Assembly: GCA_963691705.1 (NCBI GenBank)
Contig: OY829542.1
Coordinates: 2,797,688 to 2,861,687, forward strand
Source of the DNA: Viola odorata
Lineage: Eukaryota; Streptophyta; Magnoliopsida; Malpighiales; Violaceae
Reading direction: 5' to 3'
DNA length: 64,000 bases
A program made the translations under genes and the position numbers. Positions 48,905 to 61,813 of the stretch are shown here, one piece after another (the first letter of the stretch is position 1; each line of letters begins with the position of its first letter). The notes under the pieces were generated by a model, which saw only the letters and a program-made list of their open reading frames with translations, searched no databases and was not told the DNA's origin.

Positions 48905-51900
48905 TATTAGATTATATGTTATAGACGTATTGGTTATTCGTCACTCATTATTTAGTCCAACAAAAGATATAGCACCTTCCAGATTTTTTTTTTAATAATT
49001 AATTTGTAAAAATTACATTAAAAAGAAAAACTCTAAGATTTACAAAAAAAAATCACCACATCCCTTATAATTTTAAAACTAGTAATATGAATATTATTTT
49101 TTATTAAAAATTGCAACTTGAACATTTTAAGTAGTTAAAAAAATAAAACAAAATAGTAAAAACTTACAAATTAAACATTATAAAATTTGGACAAAAGTTT
49201 TAAAAAATATGCCATGATTTAATAAAAAATAAACTAATTTTATTTTCAATTTATGACTTTAGTTATTCTCATTTTTTCCCTCATGACCTAGTAACTTAAT
49301 TATTGTACTGATATATTCTAATTATTTTGGATCAATACTCATACTAAAACTTTTTTTTGTAAAAAAATATTATTATTTTAAAGAGTTCAAGCTAACTCGT
49401 ATTAATTGAACTAAATTAATTAATGGATATGAAATTTATTTATTGTCTGTTAGTGACGGAATAACATCAATTTAGTCTCACCTCCACATAAAAAGGAAAA
49501 TAAAATGAACTAAAGAAAATTACATCCAAGTCTAACTCTGTTTGGATGATTAAGTTTATTTTATAACATAAATATTGAACCAACGATTTTTTAGTTAGTA
49601 TATATAATAGGTAAAAATTCTAATATTAGTTATTGTCGGATGATAATGGATTTATCCATCAATAAATACGATCTCAAACTCGAGTTTACAGAATAACGAA
49701 AAGCATATCATGATAGTCATTTCCTTCTGTATCCCACCACGCTGGAACGAAGGGGGAGAATAGTAGGTAAAAACAACAAACTGAACCACTCAAATCCAAC
49801 ATAATTTTAGGAAAAGCGTGTAGAGTATTACGGAGGGAGAGGGGAGGATGGGACTGTGTCACTGTGGAAGCAAGCAACATGGTCGGCCAACGATGAAAGG
49901 CAGGCGGAGAGAAGAAACATATGAGATGAGATATGAGATAAGAGATGAGATTAGGGATGAAAGAAAAGGTGGTCCAAAATTCTCTCCTTCTATCATTGCC
50001 AACTTCTACGCTCCACAATCATCAAACCCCCACGGAATCAAATGCCCCATCATCCTAAATCATTGGTGGCCTCCCTTGTCTCCTCCCACACATTCTCCCC
50101 TTGTCACACGTGCCCTTTTGCCGAATTCGATGAAATAGTATTTACAGTACACGAAATTGTAGTACAAATGATAGTATATAATATATATAGACCATTGTTG
50201 AGTTGTAGCACAGATGATACATGTCACACGTGCCCCCCTTGACATGCTTGTTGAGCGTGATTAGTTGATTCATTAAACATGAGGTATGAAATTAGGTACG
50301 AAATTTCTAGCATTTAAATCTTTTTTAAAAAATATACATCATTTGCAAATTTTATCACATCACATAATAATAATTTATAATTTTTTTAGAGTATTTCTTA
50401 ATATGTATAGAATTACTCATAAAATTTAATCAAATAAGCGGCGCTTAATTCGGGATAAACTTCATATTTTAGATATGATAATTATAATTTTTGGTGAGTT
50501 TTTTTACCCTAACTAAACATAAAATTGAGCCGTATATATCTGTCTATTTAGTTAAAATTAATTATTTTCGCTTCAAGTTCCCATAATTTTCTAAATTTGA
50601 ACTTGAAATGTGGGTTGTTGGTAAGATAATAACTAATGCACACGAAAAAAATGATTTATTTGTCATTTTTGACATTTCATGTGTAATTTAATGGATGAAA
50701 TATGGAAGTATTTGTTGGAAAATTTTGAGAATAAACTAAGATTGAGTCGCGAAAAATATTGTTCTAAAGAAATTTATTCTCCCAAGATAAAATGATTTTT
50801 TCTGACACGAAGTCAGGACAAGAACAACAAGAACTAATCATCAAATCATCTTTCAGGGAAAAAAAAACTCTCTTTTATAATAGTTTATTGTTATGGAAAA
50901 ATAAAAAAAAGGGATGTGGAGTTTATAGAAGGTGGACGTGTGTTGGTAGAACTATTTTAGAAGAGACATGTGTTGGTGGAGTGAGTGGTTGAAAAGAAGA
51001 GAATTACTTGGAAGTTATGCAAACCGTAAGTGTTCTCCTCAATTTTACAACAATAACTTTTGTAATACTTCAATTTTACAACAGTATTTGAATAATTTAG
51101 AGTAGGGTTAATTATTTGTTTAATAATTTACCCAATATCCTAATCGTATATATATCATCCATGCCTACAAAAAAAGAAGAAGTGAAACTTAGGTGGAGAC
51201 CATTTTCGTTGATATTTTTTTATTTCTTGACTGTGTCAAAATCGTATATGTCTATCGACGAATATATATCATGCATGACTTATCTAATGAACTTTAATTA
51301 GGGTATACTTCCACTTGCTTGACAAATGACAACACGCATATGATCTTATATATATATGCTTTATAATATTATTGTCATGTTTTATTTAAGGAGAAAAAGA
51401 GTGCATTTTCTAATATAGCAAAAAAAAATCCTTAAAGTATTGCCACTAATAGATCCAGCGGTACGTGCATTTATATTCCTATGTAGCGAGACCACTAAGG
51501 ACTTGTGTTTATTTAATTAAAAAAAAATAAATGTTGTTTTTCATAAGTTAATATCTTTTAGCTATATATGCATATATATATTTTTCAACATTTCGTACAA
51601 TAAAAGTGCCTGCTTGATTCTAAAAGGCCTCAAATTATGTTATGAATTTTTTTTTGCCCTTTTTTTCAGTTTCTTATTCATTTCAAACTAAAGGGTCTAT
51701 TTTTTATTTCTGTTTCTGAAAAATGGGAAAAAATCTGCATATAATTTCCTAAAAGTTATAATTTTGACCTTTCAATGGTTAAAATTTTAAAAAATAATAA
51801 AAATATGCTCACAAAAAAAGTACGAAGATTTGAGAAAAATGTATACAAAACGGTCTACGAATATCCCAGCGCATGAGTTAGGCCAATTGGCTTTGATTTC

Positions 51901-52335
51901 CAGTTTAGGAAATATATGGATAAGGGAATTCTCCGAGGCGATCGCGTTTTTTGTATTTGCAGATGTGAATTAATCCAATTATATTTTTCTTTAAAAAAAA
52001 GATTTGAGGAAAATGTAATAAATATTGTAACCTATCCAAAAAAAAGAAAAAAAATTATTGTAAGACAAACTGAAAAAAAGAAGTTAAACTATTTTTTCAT
52101 TAGTCATATGCTATACCATATATTCTTCATACACATTTCCTCAAAAATTTATATTTTTTAAAAAATTATTACCTTTTATATTTTTTGTAAACATAAAATG
52201 ATCAAAATTGTAATATTTAAAATTTATAAGGTTATCTTAAAAAAAATACTACTAGGTCTAAATTATAAATTTTAGAAATAAAAGGGCCGAACTGAAAAAA
52301 GTTGTACCTTACCCATTTTTCTAATATATATATAT
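48905..52335. other. Gene-poor AT-rich intergenic DNA
   Basis: No supported gene. A less AT-rich block at about 49800-50240 contains a GAGAT-type simple repeat (49920-49960) and a G-box-bearing direct repeat (50102-50235). Frames in this block are proline- or charge-biased and unrecognised. The remainder is AT-rich. Confidence 0.5.
50102..50235. repeat. Direct repeat carrying G-box motifs
   Basis: TGTCACACGTGCCC occurs at 50102-50115 and again at 50222-50235, each containing CACGTG. Between them TTGTAGTACAAATGATA and TTGTAGCACAGATGATA form a second imperfect repeat pair. No gene start was found nearby to which these could be assigned. Confidence 0.7.
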
Positions 52336-53331
52336 CCGTAATATTTCGGTATAAAAAGTTCGGTATTCGGTATACCGAACTATAAAAATTAAATACCATA
52401 CCATAGTTTTTCTTGATCGGTACAGTAATTTTTTTACCGAAATAATTACGCTACGGTATTTCGGTATTACGGTATTACCGAACCTTACTTGTGAATAAAA
52501 AAAATTGCAAGTTTTTATCACAATTACAAAATATCCCACGAAGTCTACCTTCGAAGTCTTTATCACAAGTCTCCCTTCGAAGTCTTTATCACAATTACAA
52601 TAAAATGCAGAAACAAGTCTTTATCACAATTACAAATTAAAAAAAATGCAGCAACAATCTAACATTGTTTTAATTCAAAATGCCTGCAGCAGTAGAAAAT
52701 GCTGCTGCTGCAATCTAACATTGTTTCAATTCATACTGCTGCAATCTCATTAGAATTCTCTCGTAATTATAGCAGCAGTAATGACGGACAATGGCAGACT
52801 GTACAGTAACAAACCCCAGTTCCTGAGGGTGGTAATGAATGAGTCTCTACCTAGAAAAGGGAAAAGAAAAACAAAAAGCGAAGTATAAAATCAAAAGCAG
52901 CAGAAGAAGAAAGAGCGCGCGCAAACCAGAGAGATGGAAGAAGATACCTCTTGCTCCGAGATTGAAGAACTGAGAAAACAGAGGAGTTGTGTGTGGGAAT
53001 TTGAATCCAAAAAGAAATGGGGGTGGGAGGGAGTGGCCGAGAGTGCGACTTGGGGGTGAGAGGGAGTAGCAGTGGCTGATTGCGGCGTGGATTTCTGATT
53101 TGGGAAATTGGGAGTAATACCTAACCTAATTATTTCGGAGTGGTAGTAAAAACTGAAAAGTTCGGTTCGGCAGTTACGGTAATACCGTAACTGCAAAATT
53201 TAATACCATACCGTACCAAACTTTTTCGGTATACCGAACAGTTAAAAATTCAAAAAAAATACCGACCGAATCGAAAAAAATTCGGTACGGTATTTCGGTA
53301 ATTTCGATACGGTCGGTATTTGCACAGCCCT
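52336..53331. mobile_element. hAT-like non-autonomous element, about 1 kb
   Basis: The right end, read inward on -, is TAGGGCTGTGCAAATACCG, a hAT-type terminus. Both subterminal regions are packed with CGGTA/CCGAA motifs, including the palindrome TTCGGTATACCGAA at both sides (about 52365-52380 and 53224-53239). The left TIR is not clear and both flanks are TA repeats that obscure the 8-bp target site. The interior has a tandem-repeat region (about 52540-52745) and no transposase. Confidence 0.65.
52540..52745. repeat. Short tandem/dispersed repeats inside the hAT-like element
   Basis: AAGTCTTTATCACAATTACAA recurs with variation at least four times from about 52505 to 52635. GCAGCAACAATCTAACATTG-type units (CAATCTAACATTGTTT) then appear twice, with a short GCT repeat between them. 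Confidence 0.6.
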
Positions 53332-56123
53332 ATATATATATATATATATGTATGCATTTTTAATGAACCAACGAACGACAAGCGTAAAGTTTCAAAACTC
53401 TCACAGAAGTACTATTCGTCCCTTTTCCCTTTCCTTGTCGTCAAATTACAAAAAGGGAAATCTCAAGCAGTAGTCTCATCTCATTATTTGGTCCATCTTC
53501 TTGTGAGCATTTTCAAGAAAATGAGTGATATCCAACAAAAAGGAAAAAAGGAAAAACGAAAAGAAATTTTGAAACTCTTGAATAACCACTACTAAAATCC
53601 CTGTGCGTCATCGCACACGCCCACTAAATAAAATACAATAAAAAGTAAAAGTAATTTTATCACCCAATTTTATTTCGGTATCTCAATCTTGTCCCATATT
53701 TTTGTCCCTATTTTTTTAGCCGTTATTCAATTTAGCACCTCAATTCCTAACTTTCCCGCTAAATTTAACTTTTGTTGTTACATATTCCGGGTACCATTTT
53801 AGGATTAAATAAAAATTGGCGTATTATTCTAGGATTGCGTAAATAATAAGGGTAAGAGTGAAATATCCATATAAAATTAGATACCCAAATAACTTTCGCC
53901 CTAAAATAAAGTAAGGTGCAAAGAAATCATTTTTTATATTATCGAGATCAAACTTATGACTTACGTTAAAAAAAAAGTATATATTTATTTGGTATGCTTC
54001 CGTGTAATAGGCTACAATATTCATATGCTTACAATTATGTACAAATTATTAGTAGAATTAGGCAGTAATATATAATAGTAACGGCTTGGTATATGCAATT
54101 GGGCTTGTATTTTATAATAATTTTAGGTTTATCATGTTTTTTACGGTTGACCTAATTTATCATAATTCATCAGCATAGCCGACACAGCATTATTGAAAGT
54201 GCTTGTCCATGTATGCACATAACAAGTAGGTCCCAAAAACTCTTCCACATCAACTTTCTAGTTAAGCAAAGATCCGGACTCTTGTTGATGAATCGTATTC
54301 GGGCACCAATTATAATCTTCTTGAAACACAACTATTATTGTTGTGTCCTCTACCTAGCTAGCTACTTTCCTTTTTAATTTTGTTCTAAACCTTTTTCTCT
54401 TTTGACACACACCAGAATACTTACATATTATAACAATACTTTATTGAATAAACTACATTTTTTTTAAGCTTACCGATCAATCCGATACAAATAGAATTAC
54501 TTTTAAAATAGTAAGTTTTAGAGATACAACTGGAGTTATTTATGACTTATCGAAAAAATTATAAATTATTTCTGACTTTTCATCTCAACGTGTTTACAAG
54601 AATCGTCAACCAATAAAATAGTTATATGTAGATAGTACATGGTTACACACATGTATATATAAGGTGGATTTTTTTTTTTTAAAATTTTGAAAATATTATC
54701 AAATTAGGCGATGCTTGATGAACTTTTAGAGGAGCTGCTTACATGTAACCACCCACTAATTATGAGACATGATTTTATTAGTTAGACGATCTTTATAGAT
54801 ACGTTGAGATGGAAAACCGAGAATAATATATAATTTCTCGACTGATCGATTCATGTGAAAAGAAAAGAAAAATTTAAAGTTTCATTTAGGCGCGTTTAGT
54901 TAGACCGTCAAATGAATGAGGAACGCAATTACATGTGGCCTAATCCTCTTGTTATTTATCCCATCACTAACTATAGGTGGATAGTACTTTCAAATTTGAA
55001 TTTGGTTCACTAATTCAAGATGTAAATACTATAAATCTTCACGTATAATTTTGATGATCTAATAACTAGACGTATTGAGATGAAAAATATTAAATTATTG
55101 TATAATAGAGAAGTTAAAATTGGCCCACTTCATGATGTAGATAATGGAACTCTAAGAGATGGTGCACATCCCTTTCTAATCTTCTACATTGATGATAAAC
55201 AGGAAAAATAAAAACAAAGGAGAACTAGCTAGCTAGGCACCAATCCAAAATTAATAAAAAGAGAATGCTACTTTGGTAAGCAAACGTGACATGATACCCA
55301 TCATCTCTAACTAGTTCAACCAAGCATGGAGTGGGAGACAGTTCATGTGGTATGCTTTAAGGGAGACTCTCATTAATAATTAATTATCCAATAAGCTCTA
55401 ATTAGTTAGCGCTCCTATCTAATTAAGAATTGCGTTGAACCCATCTTTACATGATCAATTAATTTCATTTTGTCACCCGAAAAAATTTGTGAAAAATGAA
55501 AAAAAGAAAGGAAATTACTAATTACTGTAATTAAGAAATGAAATTAAACTAAACAGAGAGGGAGGGGACACAAGGCAGGTGGAGGAAAGTTGAGGTGGGC
55601 TAATAATTGAAAGACATTTAAAGCAAATCTATAAACGCCAATAAGCATTGGAAAAATAAGTGGTAATAATAGTTAGTCTTGGCGTGTTAATGGGTGGCCA
55701 AGAGGCTAAGCGAATCATTCTCTTGGTGTGTTGCCCACTGCCACATGAAGTGTATATTTCTATTAACTATTCCATATCAGCCGATATTTTTAATATTGTC
55801 TCATTTCAATATAAAAAAAGTGATAAAAAATAGTTAATATAAAAAGTTGACAACAATGTAGAAATTAGTGTTTTCGAATCAACTCTATACTTGTATTTTT
55901 TTTCCGAAGGATATTATCGGATTTTAGAATAGGAAAGAAGAAAACTCTTCCAGCATTTATTTAACTTTCTGACTCGAATTCGATACTTGAATTGAATTGG
56001 GCGTGAATGAGTCTTTAACAACCACTAATACAAGTCAATTGTATCGATTACAATGTTATATAATTAGGTTTTTTTTTTCATTCTCATTTATTCAACTCAA
56101 TTCAAATAACACGGTCAACCTTT
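53332..56123. other. Intergenic DNA upstream of the HD-ZIP gene
   Basis: Starts with a TA microsatellite (53331-53350), then AT-rich DNA with no supported gene. The right end is presumably the HD-ZIP promoter, with a TAATAATTGA palindrome-like site near 55602. HD-ZIP II proteins bind CAATNATTG-type sites, so this could be an autoregulatory site, but the match is imperfect. Confidence 0.45.
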
Positions 56124-56124
56124 G

Positions 56125-56132
56125 TATATATG
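56125..56132 (+). promoter_or_regulatory. Probable TATA box of the HD-ZIP II gene
   Basis: GTATATATG about 265 bases upstream of the ATG at 56392, followed by a C/T-rich leader typical of plant 5' UTRs. Inferred from composition and position. Confidence 0.5.
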
Positions 56133-56391
56133 AAGATTGAGGGTCATCCATAATTTCTCCCCTGCCCCAAGATTCTTCCTTCCTCTACTCAAAATTCAAT
56201 TCATTCCTTTGATTAGTACTAATAAATCACACCCACCTACCCACCCAACTCCTCCCATCCCTTCCTCCCAAAATAAAAACTCTTCCCCATTTTCCATTTC
56301 CCCTCAAGAACCTAACTCCAATTTCCTCTCATTTCTTGATTTTTTTTCTCTCTTACTTTTGTTTCAAGAACCCAAAATCCCAATTTTTTCT

Positions 56392-57591
56392 ATGGGTTTT
56401 CTTGATGATGGTCTTGTTCTTGGTCTTGGTTTCTCATCAGAAACAACCCCGCCAATCTCAAATAATCAAGTAATTAAGCCCAAGATTATTGGTTTTGAGC
56501 TGCCTTCTCTTAGCTTGGGTCTAATTTCTGGTAATTGTGATGATCAGCAATTTCCTAGTTTGTATAGGCAGCAGGGGTCTTCTTCTAATTCCCCTCATGA
56601 GCAGAGTAGTGGTACTGTTTCTTCATTGATTTCCAGTGGTGGCAATAGGGTAATTATCAAGAGGGAAAGAGAACTTGTTAGCTGCGGTGATGAGATGGAT
56701 GCAGCAGATCAAAGAGTAATTTCTGGCAGAGTGATTAGTGATGAAGATGAAGATGGGTCTAATGCAAGAAAAAAACTTAGGCTCAATAAACAACAATCTG
56801 CCCTTTTAGAAGAAAGCTTCAAGCTACACAGCACTCTCAATCCAGTAATTATTTATTTTACTGCTGTCATTAATTACTTCAATGTTTTACCTTTTTTTTT
56901 CTTTTTTTCCAATTTCCTCTGTTTTTCTTTGTCGTTAATCTTATTCTGTTTTCTATTTTTTTCTGTCTTAACAGAAGCAAAAGCAGGCTCTAGCAAGGCA
57001 GTTAAATCTAAGGCCTAGGCAGGTTGAAGTGTGGTTCCAAAATAGGAGAGCCAGGTAAATTATTAGAAAATTTTCATCAAATTTTAAAAAACATTTCCTC
57101 TGTTTTTCAGATATGGGTATAGGAATTCTGTTCTCATAATGATAAATAAAATACCAAAATGGCTCGAAAAGAACCTTAACTAAGGTCTTTTTATTTTAGA
57201 AGAAATATCACTGAACTGCTAGCTGATCATCGATCAACGATATGCTAATTACAAAAGCAACTGATTTCTTCCTCCTCATTTTAGGACGAAGCTGAAGCAA
57301 ACAGAAGTCGACTGCGAATTCTTGAAGAAATGTTGCGAAACATTGACAGATGAGAATAGGAGGCTACAGAAAGAGGTACAGGAGCTGAAGGCACTGAAAT
57401 TAGCACAACCATTTTACATGCAGATGCCAGCTGCAACTCTTACTATGTGCCCATCTTGTGAAAGAATTGGAACTGGCACTGTTGGTGTTGGAGCAGCTGA
57501 TCATCTTGGTGCTACCAAGAACCCTTTCTCTTTGGCTCCAAAAACTCACCATTTCTACAATCCTTTCCCTAATCCTTCTGCAGCCTGTTGA
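56392..57591 (+). CDS. HAT22: HD-ZIP class II transcription factor (HAT22/HAT9 type)
   Basis: Exons 56392-56844, 56975-57054 and 57285-57591 encode 279 residues. The N-terminus has an EAR-like repression motif (LPSLSLGL, about residues 43-50). The homeodomain begins at [20 protein letters not shown], continues through [15 protein letters not shown] and contains [11 protein letters not shown]. The leucine zipper follows directly ([18 protein letters not shown]). The class II signature CPSCE appears as [10 protein letters not shown], and the tail ends [12 protein letters not shown], typical of HAT22/HAT9. Members are nuclear repressors linked to cytokinin, auxin and shade responses. The two introns interrupt the homeodomain at the positions usual for class II. 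The ATG at 56392 was chosen because [14 protein letters not shown] fits the family start. The frame is open further upstream but has no ATG. Confidence 0.95.
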
Positions 57592-57870
57592 TTAAGATCC
57601 ATAATTCCTATTCTAGGATTATTAAAAGAAAAAAAAAACACCCAAACAGAATTGGAGAAATGAATAGTATATAGATCATTCCTCTGCCTCAAACAATCCC
57701 TTTTTTTGGTTAAGGGCTTGTAGTGAAAGATTAGTGTAATTAATTTAGAAACAAAAAAAAATACTAGTACCGGTGATCATTAATTAGTAGTCAGTTAATT
57801 AGTGATCAGACTTTTTTCCTTTTTTTTCCTCCCTCTTTTACATGTGTTTGTATATTTGTTAAGCAAAATA

Positions 57871-58128
57871 TGATCTATAAAGAGATGAGATATATGACTT
57901 ATTAATTTGATGATTCTATAATTAAACTTTATGCGTATCTCTTTGGGTTGATCTTTTTAATTATTCTTCCATCTTATGTTGAATCAGATAAACCGAACGA
58001 TCGATATTTTTTTAGATATAGAGTTTAAAATAACGAGATATTCAGATATTTAAATTTAATGATCTATAAAGAGATGAGATATATGACGTATTAATTTGAT
58101 GATTCTATAATTAAAATTTATGCGTATC
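57871..58128. repeat. Direct duplication of 69 bp downstream of HD-ZIP II gene
   Basis: 57871-57939 and 58060-58128 match over 69 bases with two differences (offset 189). Both begin TGATCTATAAAGAGATGAGA and end TTTATGCGTATC. Probably a local duplication in or just beyond the 3' UTR. Confidence 0.85.
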
Positions 58129-60453
58129 CTTCTTGAAAAATTGTTAAGAGAAAAATGTTTTGATGAACTCAGTTAATTACTACTAGATTGACTGTAGAAT
58201 TTTCTGTTACTATGTTAACTACGCACACATCCCATGTCAATCAAAGTCCCAACTTAACTAACTTAATTAATTAGGTGATCAATTTTTGTGAAAATTAAAT
58301 GATTTGAAATTTAGATCCACCGCTTCCTGCTTTATAGAAAGTACGTAGTACCGTTTGCTATAAGCTCATTGATGCGTGAGAAGTGAGAACTAAAAAATAT
58401 AGCAAACTCACAAAGCTCATAACTTTTAAGGTAAAAAATCGATTAAACTACGAGATTCGACATATAAATTTAGTAATGAGCTGACGAAAAGGTTTTAATT
58501 TAGTTAGTGTTAGTGACTATAGGAGTCGTGGAGGGCAGTCATACATGAGTCATGAGGCATGAGGGGGTTGAGTCATACCAAAACAGTCATGCTTGTTTGT
58601 TTGGTACCTATCTTTTTTTCAGTTTCAGGGGTTTGGTAGTTTGCACAAGTGTTTGTTGTGTCTGTAACAGAGAGGAAAGGAAAGGAAAAGAAAGGAAAGG
58701 GTGTGATGATGTTAACTACTAGCAATAATTAAAGGATAATGATAAATCAGTTGAAGGTGATGATTAAGTGAGAGAGAGATAAAGAGCTGTGGTGTGGTGG
58801 ACGGTTAGCTCACGTGTACTTGTCCTTAATGTATTTGGATTTTCAGTTGCGCATTAGTAAACGTAGCTTATATTAATTATTTAGATTCGAGCTATGAGTA
58901 TATAATATTTAAATTTATAAGGAAAAAGTTTATTGTCTTATGAAATTCTATTCTATTCGAATATAAAATAATTGATATTTAATATAATGATTCCGAAAGA
59001 TCTAAAATAAAAAATAGAAAATAAGAAAAAAATAAAAAGACTAGTGGAGAAAAAACAAAATAAATAATGGGTGGAACTGCACACTTGTGAGAAGCGTGTG
59101 GAGAAAGAAAAGTAAGAGTGATTTGAAACTATTAAATCTTTTATTGTTGTATTCTAACTAATTATATATATATATATATTTTTTTTTACTAATCATCACT
59201 CCTCAATAATTATAGGTAAATTAGTAAAATTAATAGAAAAATTACGTAAAAAATTACAAAAACGTCATTTAATTTGAAATAAAATATAACTTTTAAAACA
59301 TTATTTAGTTTAAAAGGGACAAGTACAATTTTTCTATATAGTATCACATGGCTTCAAAAGAAAATTCAGATCAACTCCTATTCTACCCTCGACCACCTCC
59401 AAACTATTTTTTCTGTTTCCGACTATGACAACTCCATCAAGCTTGAGAAAAATTTAAAAAAGGAAAAGGAAGAAGTGCAATTGCAGTCGCCTCTCGTGAG
59501 GTGGTGTGGCTTTAAGGGAGCTCGTGGGTCATGTGCCACGTGATGTCCCGATGGCCTGCCTATTTGGCCCCTTCATACAAAGATGCATTCATTGCTATCT
59601 ACGATCTTGATGATGTCTATTTGGCTACTTGCCATGAATATGTTAATTAGTCAGATTTTGTATTCTATTATATGCCCCAATTTCTTCTTTCTTTCTTTTT
59701 TTCTTTCTTAGTAATTATACAGTATATATGGGTGTCATATCATTTTATTTATTTACTCAAATTAACCAATAAAAAAATTACACATTAGGGTTGGTGGTTA
59801 TAGATTATGCGGTTTTAAAATTTTGAAAATACTATAACTTAAATAGTGGTGAGATAAATTCTAAAAAAAACTCTCTATGTATAACTATTTTATTGGTTTG
59901 AGTGCACGCCCGATTGGAATACTGTGCACTATATGTTTTTTTTCTTTCTTCTTTTTTTCATTTTGGTTAAAATTTAAATCCCATCCAAAAGTTAGATACT
60001 CCCACTTTACCATAATGGAACATATCTTAGGTTAGGGCTTACCTAATGGACGGTAAGCTTGATTGATACCAAGGCCAGTTATGCGAATTGACAATAATAA
60101 CACCCGTTACCATATATGATTGGTGCGGAGACGACATTCTGTTCGAATGATGAGAAGGATGATACAATATTAATCAAGTATATTAACAATATAGTCTTAT
60201 AGTTTTGAGTTAACCGACTGTGCGAACATAATTAATTAGTATGCTTGTAAACATTAAGTATATGTATTTTAAGCTTTTGTTGTCTCTAATGATACATAAA
60301 GTTCGGTTAGCTTTTTTTAAAGGGCCGGTATGAATCACAATTATATTTAAGCTAAAACAAATCATATTAATATTAAATTAATTTAATAAAAGAAAATATT
60401 ATAAATCAACGAGCTTTTATGTAAGAGGTTTGTAAGTGTTGGGTTGTACTCGT

Positions 60454-60725
60454 ATTTAATTATTAAGTGAAATATAATTTAATTATTATCACGTGTTAAT
60501 TTTTTGTGTGCAAAAATATCAAGTGGTGAGGTACCGCTGATGTGCCTAAAATTTTCTGTGGTTATCGGAAATTTTTTAGGTACATTAAGAGGTACCTAAC
60601 CTACCTCTCCTCGTAAAAGATTGACACATGATAATTAATTGGGGTTTATCCTTAATATATTGAATTACATTTAATTATTAAGTGAAATATAATTCAATTA
60701 TTATCATTTGTTAATTTTTTATGTG
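60454..60725. repeat. Direct repeat pair with intervening stem-loop
   Basis: 60454-60510 and 60669-60725 match over 57 bases with about four differences (ATTTAATTATTAAGTGAAAT...). Between them, GAGGTACCGCTGATGTGCCT and the reverse complement of AGGTACATTAAGAGGTACCT form an imperfect stem-loop at about 60528-60597. Possibly part of an old transposon. Confidence 0.6.
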
Positions 60726-61482
60726 AAGAAGTACCAAATAATTACGTATCTTTAATGTACCTAATTTTTTATATAGAATTAAATATATGGAAACAATCTC
60801 CATATATGTAAGTGAGCCCAAAACTACTCTTGCTTCTAAATATAAAAAATAATAAAAGTGAACACATTAATAATTTAATACATTAGCCCAAGCCCTGAAA
60901 TTATGGTGTGCACCGCTAAATAATTATGATGCAGTGATCAGTTTCATGTGAAAGAAGTCTACCCAATCTCGTAATCACTTCCTTTCTTTGTTTTTTTCTT
61001 TATAAGAACAAAAAAATTAACCATCCCATCATTTTTCCCTTTCCTTTTATTCCTTTTCCGCCTGAGTTCATGTTCAATTCAAAGTGTTCAACCATACTTG
61101 GATTTTGCAGCTGATAATATTTTCCAAAATACCTCAACGAAAAAAATGATCTTAGTCATTTCAACATGGTTAATGTGTCAAGTGCATTAATTGTCCACTG
61201 ACTTGCATTAAATGATTCACATTTATTAGACTAACTTGACACATCTAAACTTCAATCGAATAAAATAAAACTACTTATGGTCATAATTATCCCTACTCTT
61301 TATCTAGGATGCCCCATTATAAATATTCATTCATAAATTCTCACAAAAAGAGATTCATTAGATTTGAAGACACAAAGCTACCACATTCCTCAAACTTACT
61401 TAGATACAATACTCTTAGGCCATAACTATACTTGATTTCACATATAACGCGCTAACTTGATTGTTGAAGTGTTTACGCTAGG

Positions 61483-61813
61483 TGATACTAAAAAAAAAGG
61501 CATTGCCGGTGGTGAAATTTGACATTACTGGCAGTTATAACCATCGGTAAAAAGTTTATCGACGGTTACATAAACCGCGGCATGACCGATGTCTCTGCAG
61601 CCGCCTCAAGTATTCTAGAGGCGGTTTTCCCATCCGGCGGGATTTTTTTTTACCAATGCCGGCGGACATTTGGGGTAGTTTTCACGGTCGAGTTTAGTGT
61701 ATTTCGCGCCTAAAATTAATCCCAAGAAGATGATTTTGGCGCCCACATTCTATTTGGCGTAAAAAACAACCGCCTTTAGAACCGCCGATTGGTGCACCCT
61801 TAATACTGCTGGT
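61483..61813. mobile_element. CACTA (En/Spm) transposon terminal remnant
   Basis: A degraded TGATACTAAAAAAAAAGGCA terminus is followed by repeated short GC-rich motifs in both orientations: GCCGGTGGT, ACTGGCAGTTATAACC, CGACGGTTA, AACCGCGGC, GAGGCGGTT, ATGCCGGCGG. Subterminal arrays of this ACCGCCGG type are typical of plant CACTA elements. The opposite end is not identifiable. Confidence 0.55.

Larger units (their letters stand above)
57592..61482. other. Intergenic DNA downstream of the HD-ZIP II gene
   Basis: Begins with the 3' UTR, followed by AT-rich DNA. It contains two direct-repeat pairs (57871-58128 and 60454-60725), a stem-loop at 60528-60597, GGAAA-type simple sequence near 58672-58700 and a TA microsatellite near 59162-59179. 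No gene supported. Confidence 0.55.

Noticed and set aside
49686..50138. Overlapping frames on both strands of about 100 codons
   Set aside because: They overlap each other and a simple GAGAT repeat. The protein content is compositionally biased and unrecognised. Treated as chance frames in a less AT-rich block.
52891..53196. 101-codon - strand frame
   Set aside because: It is inside the hAT-like element and has no transposase or other domain.
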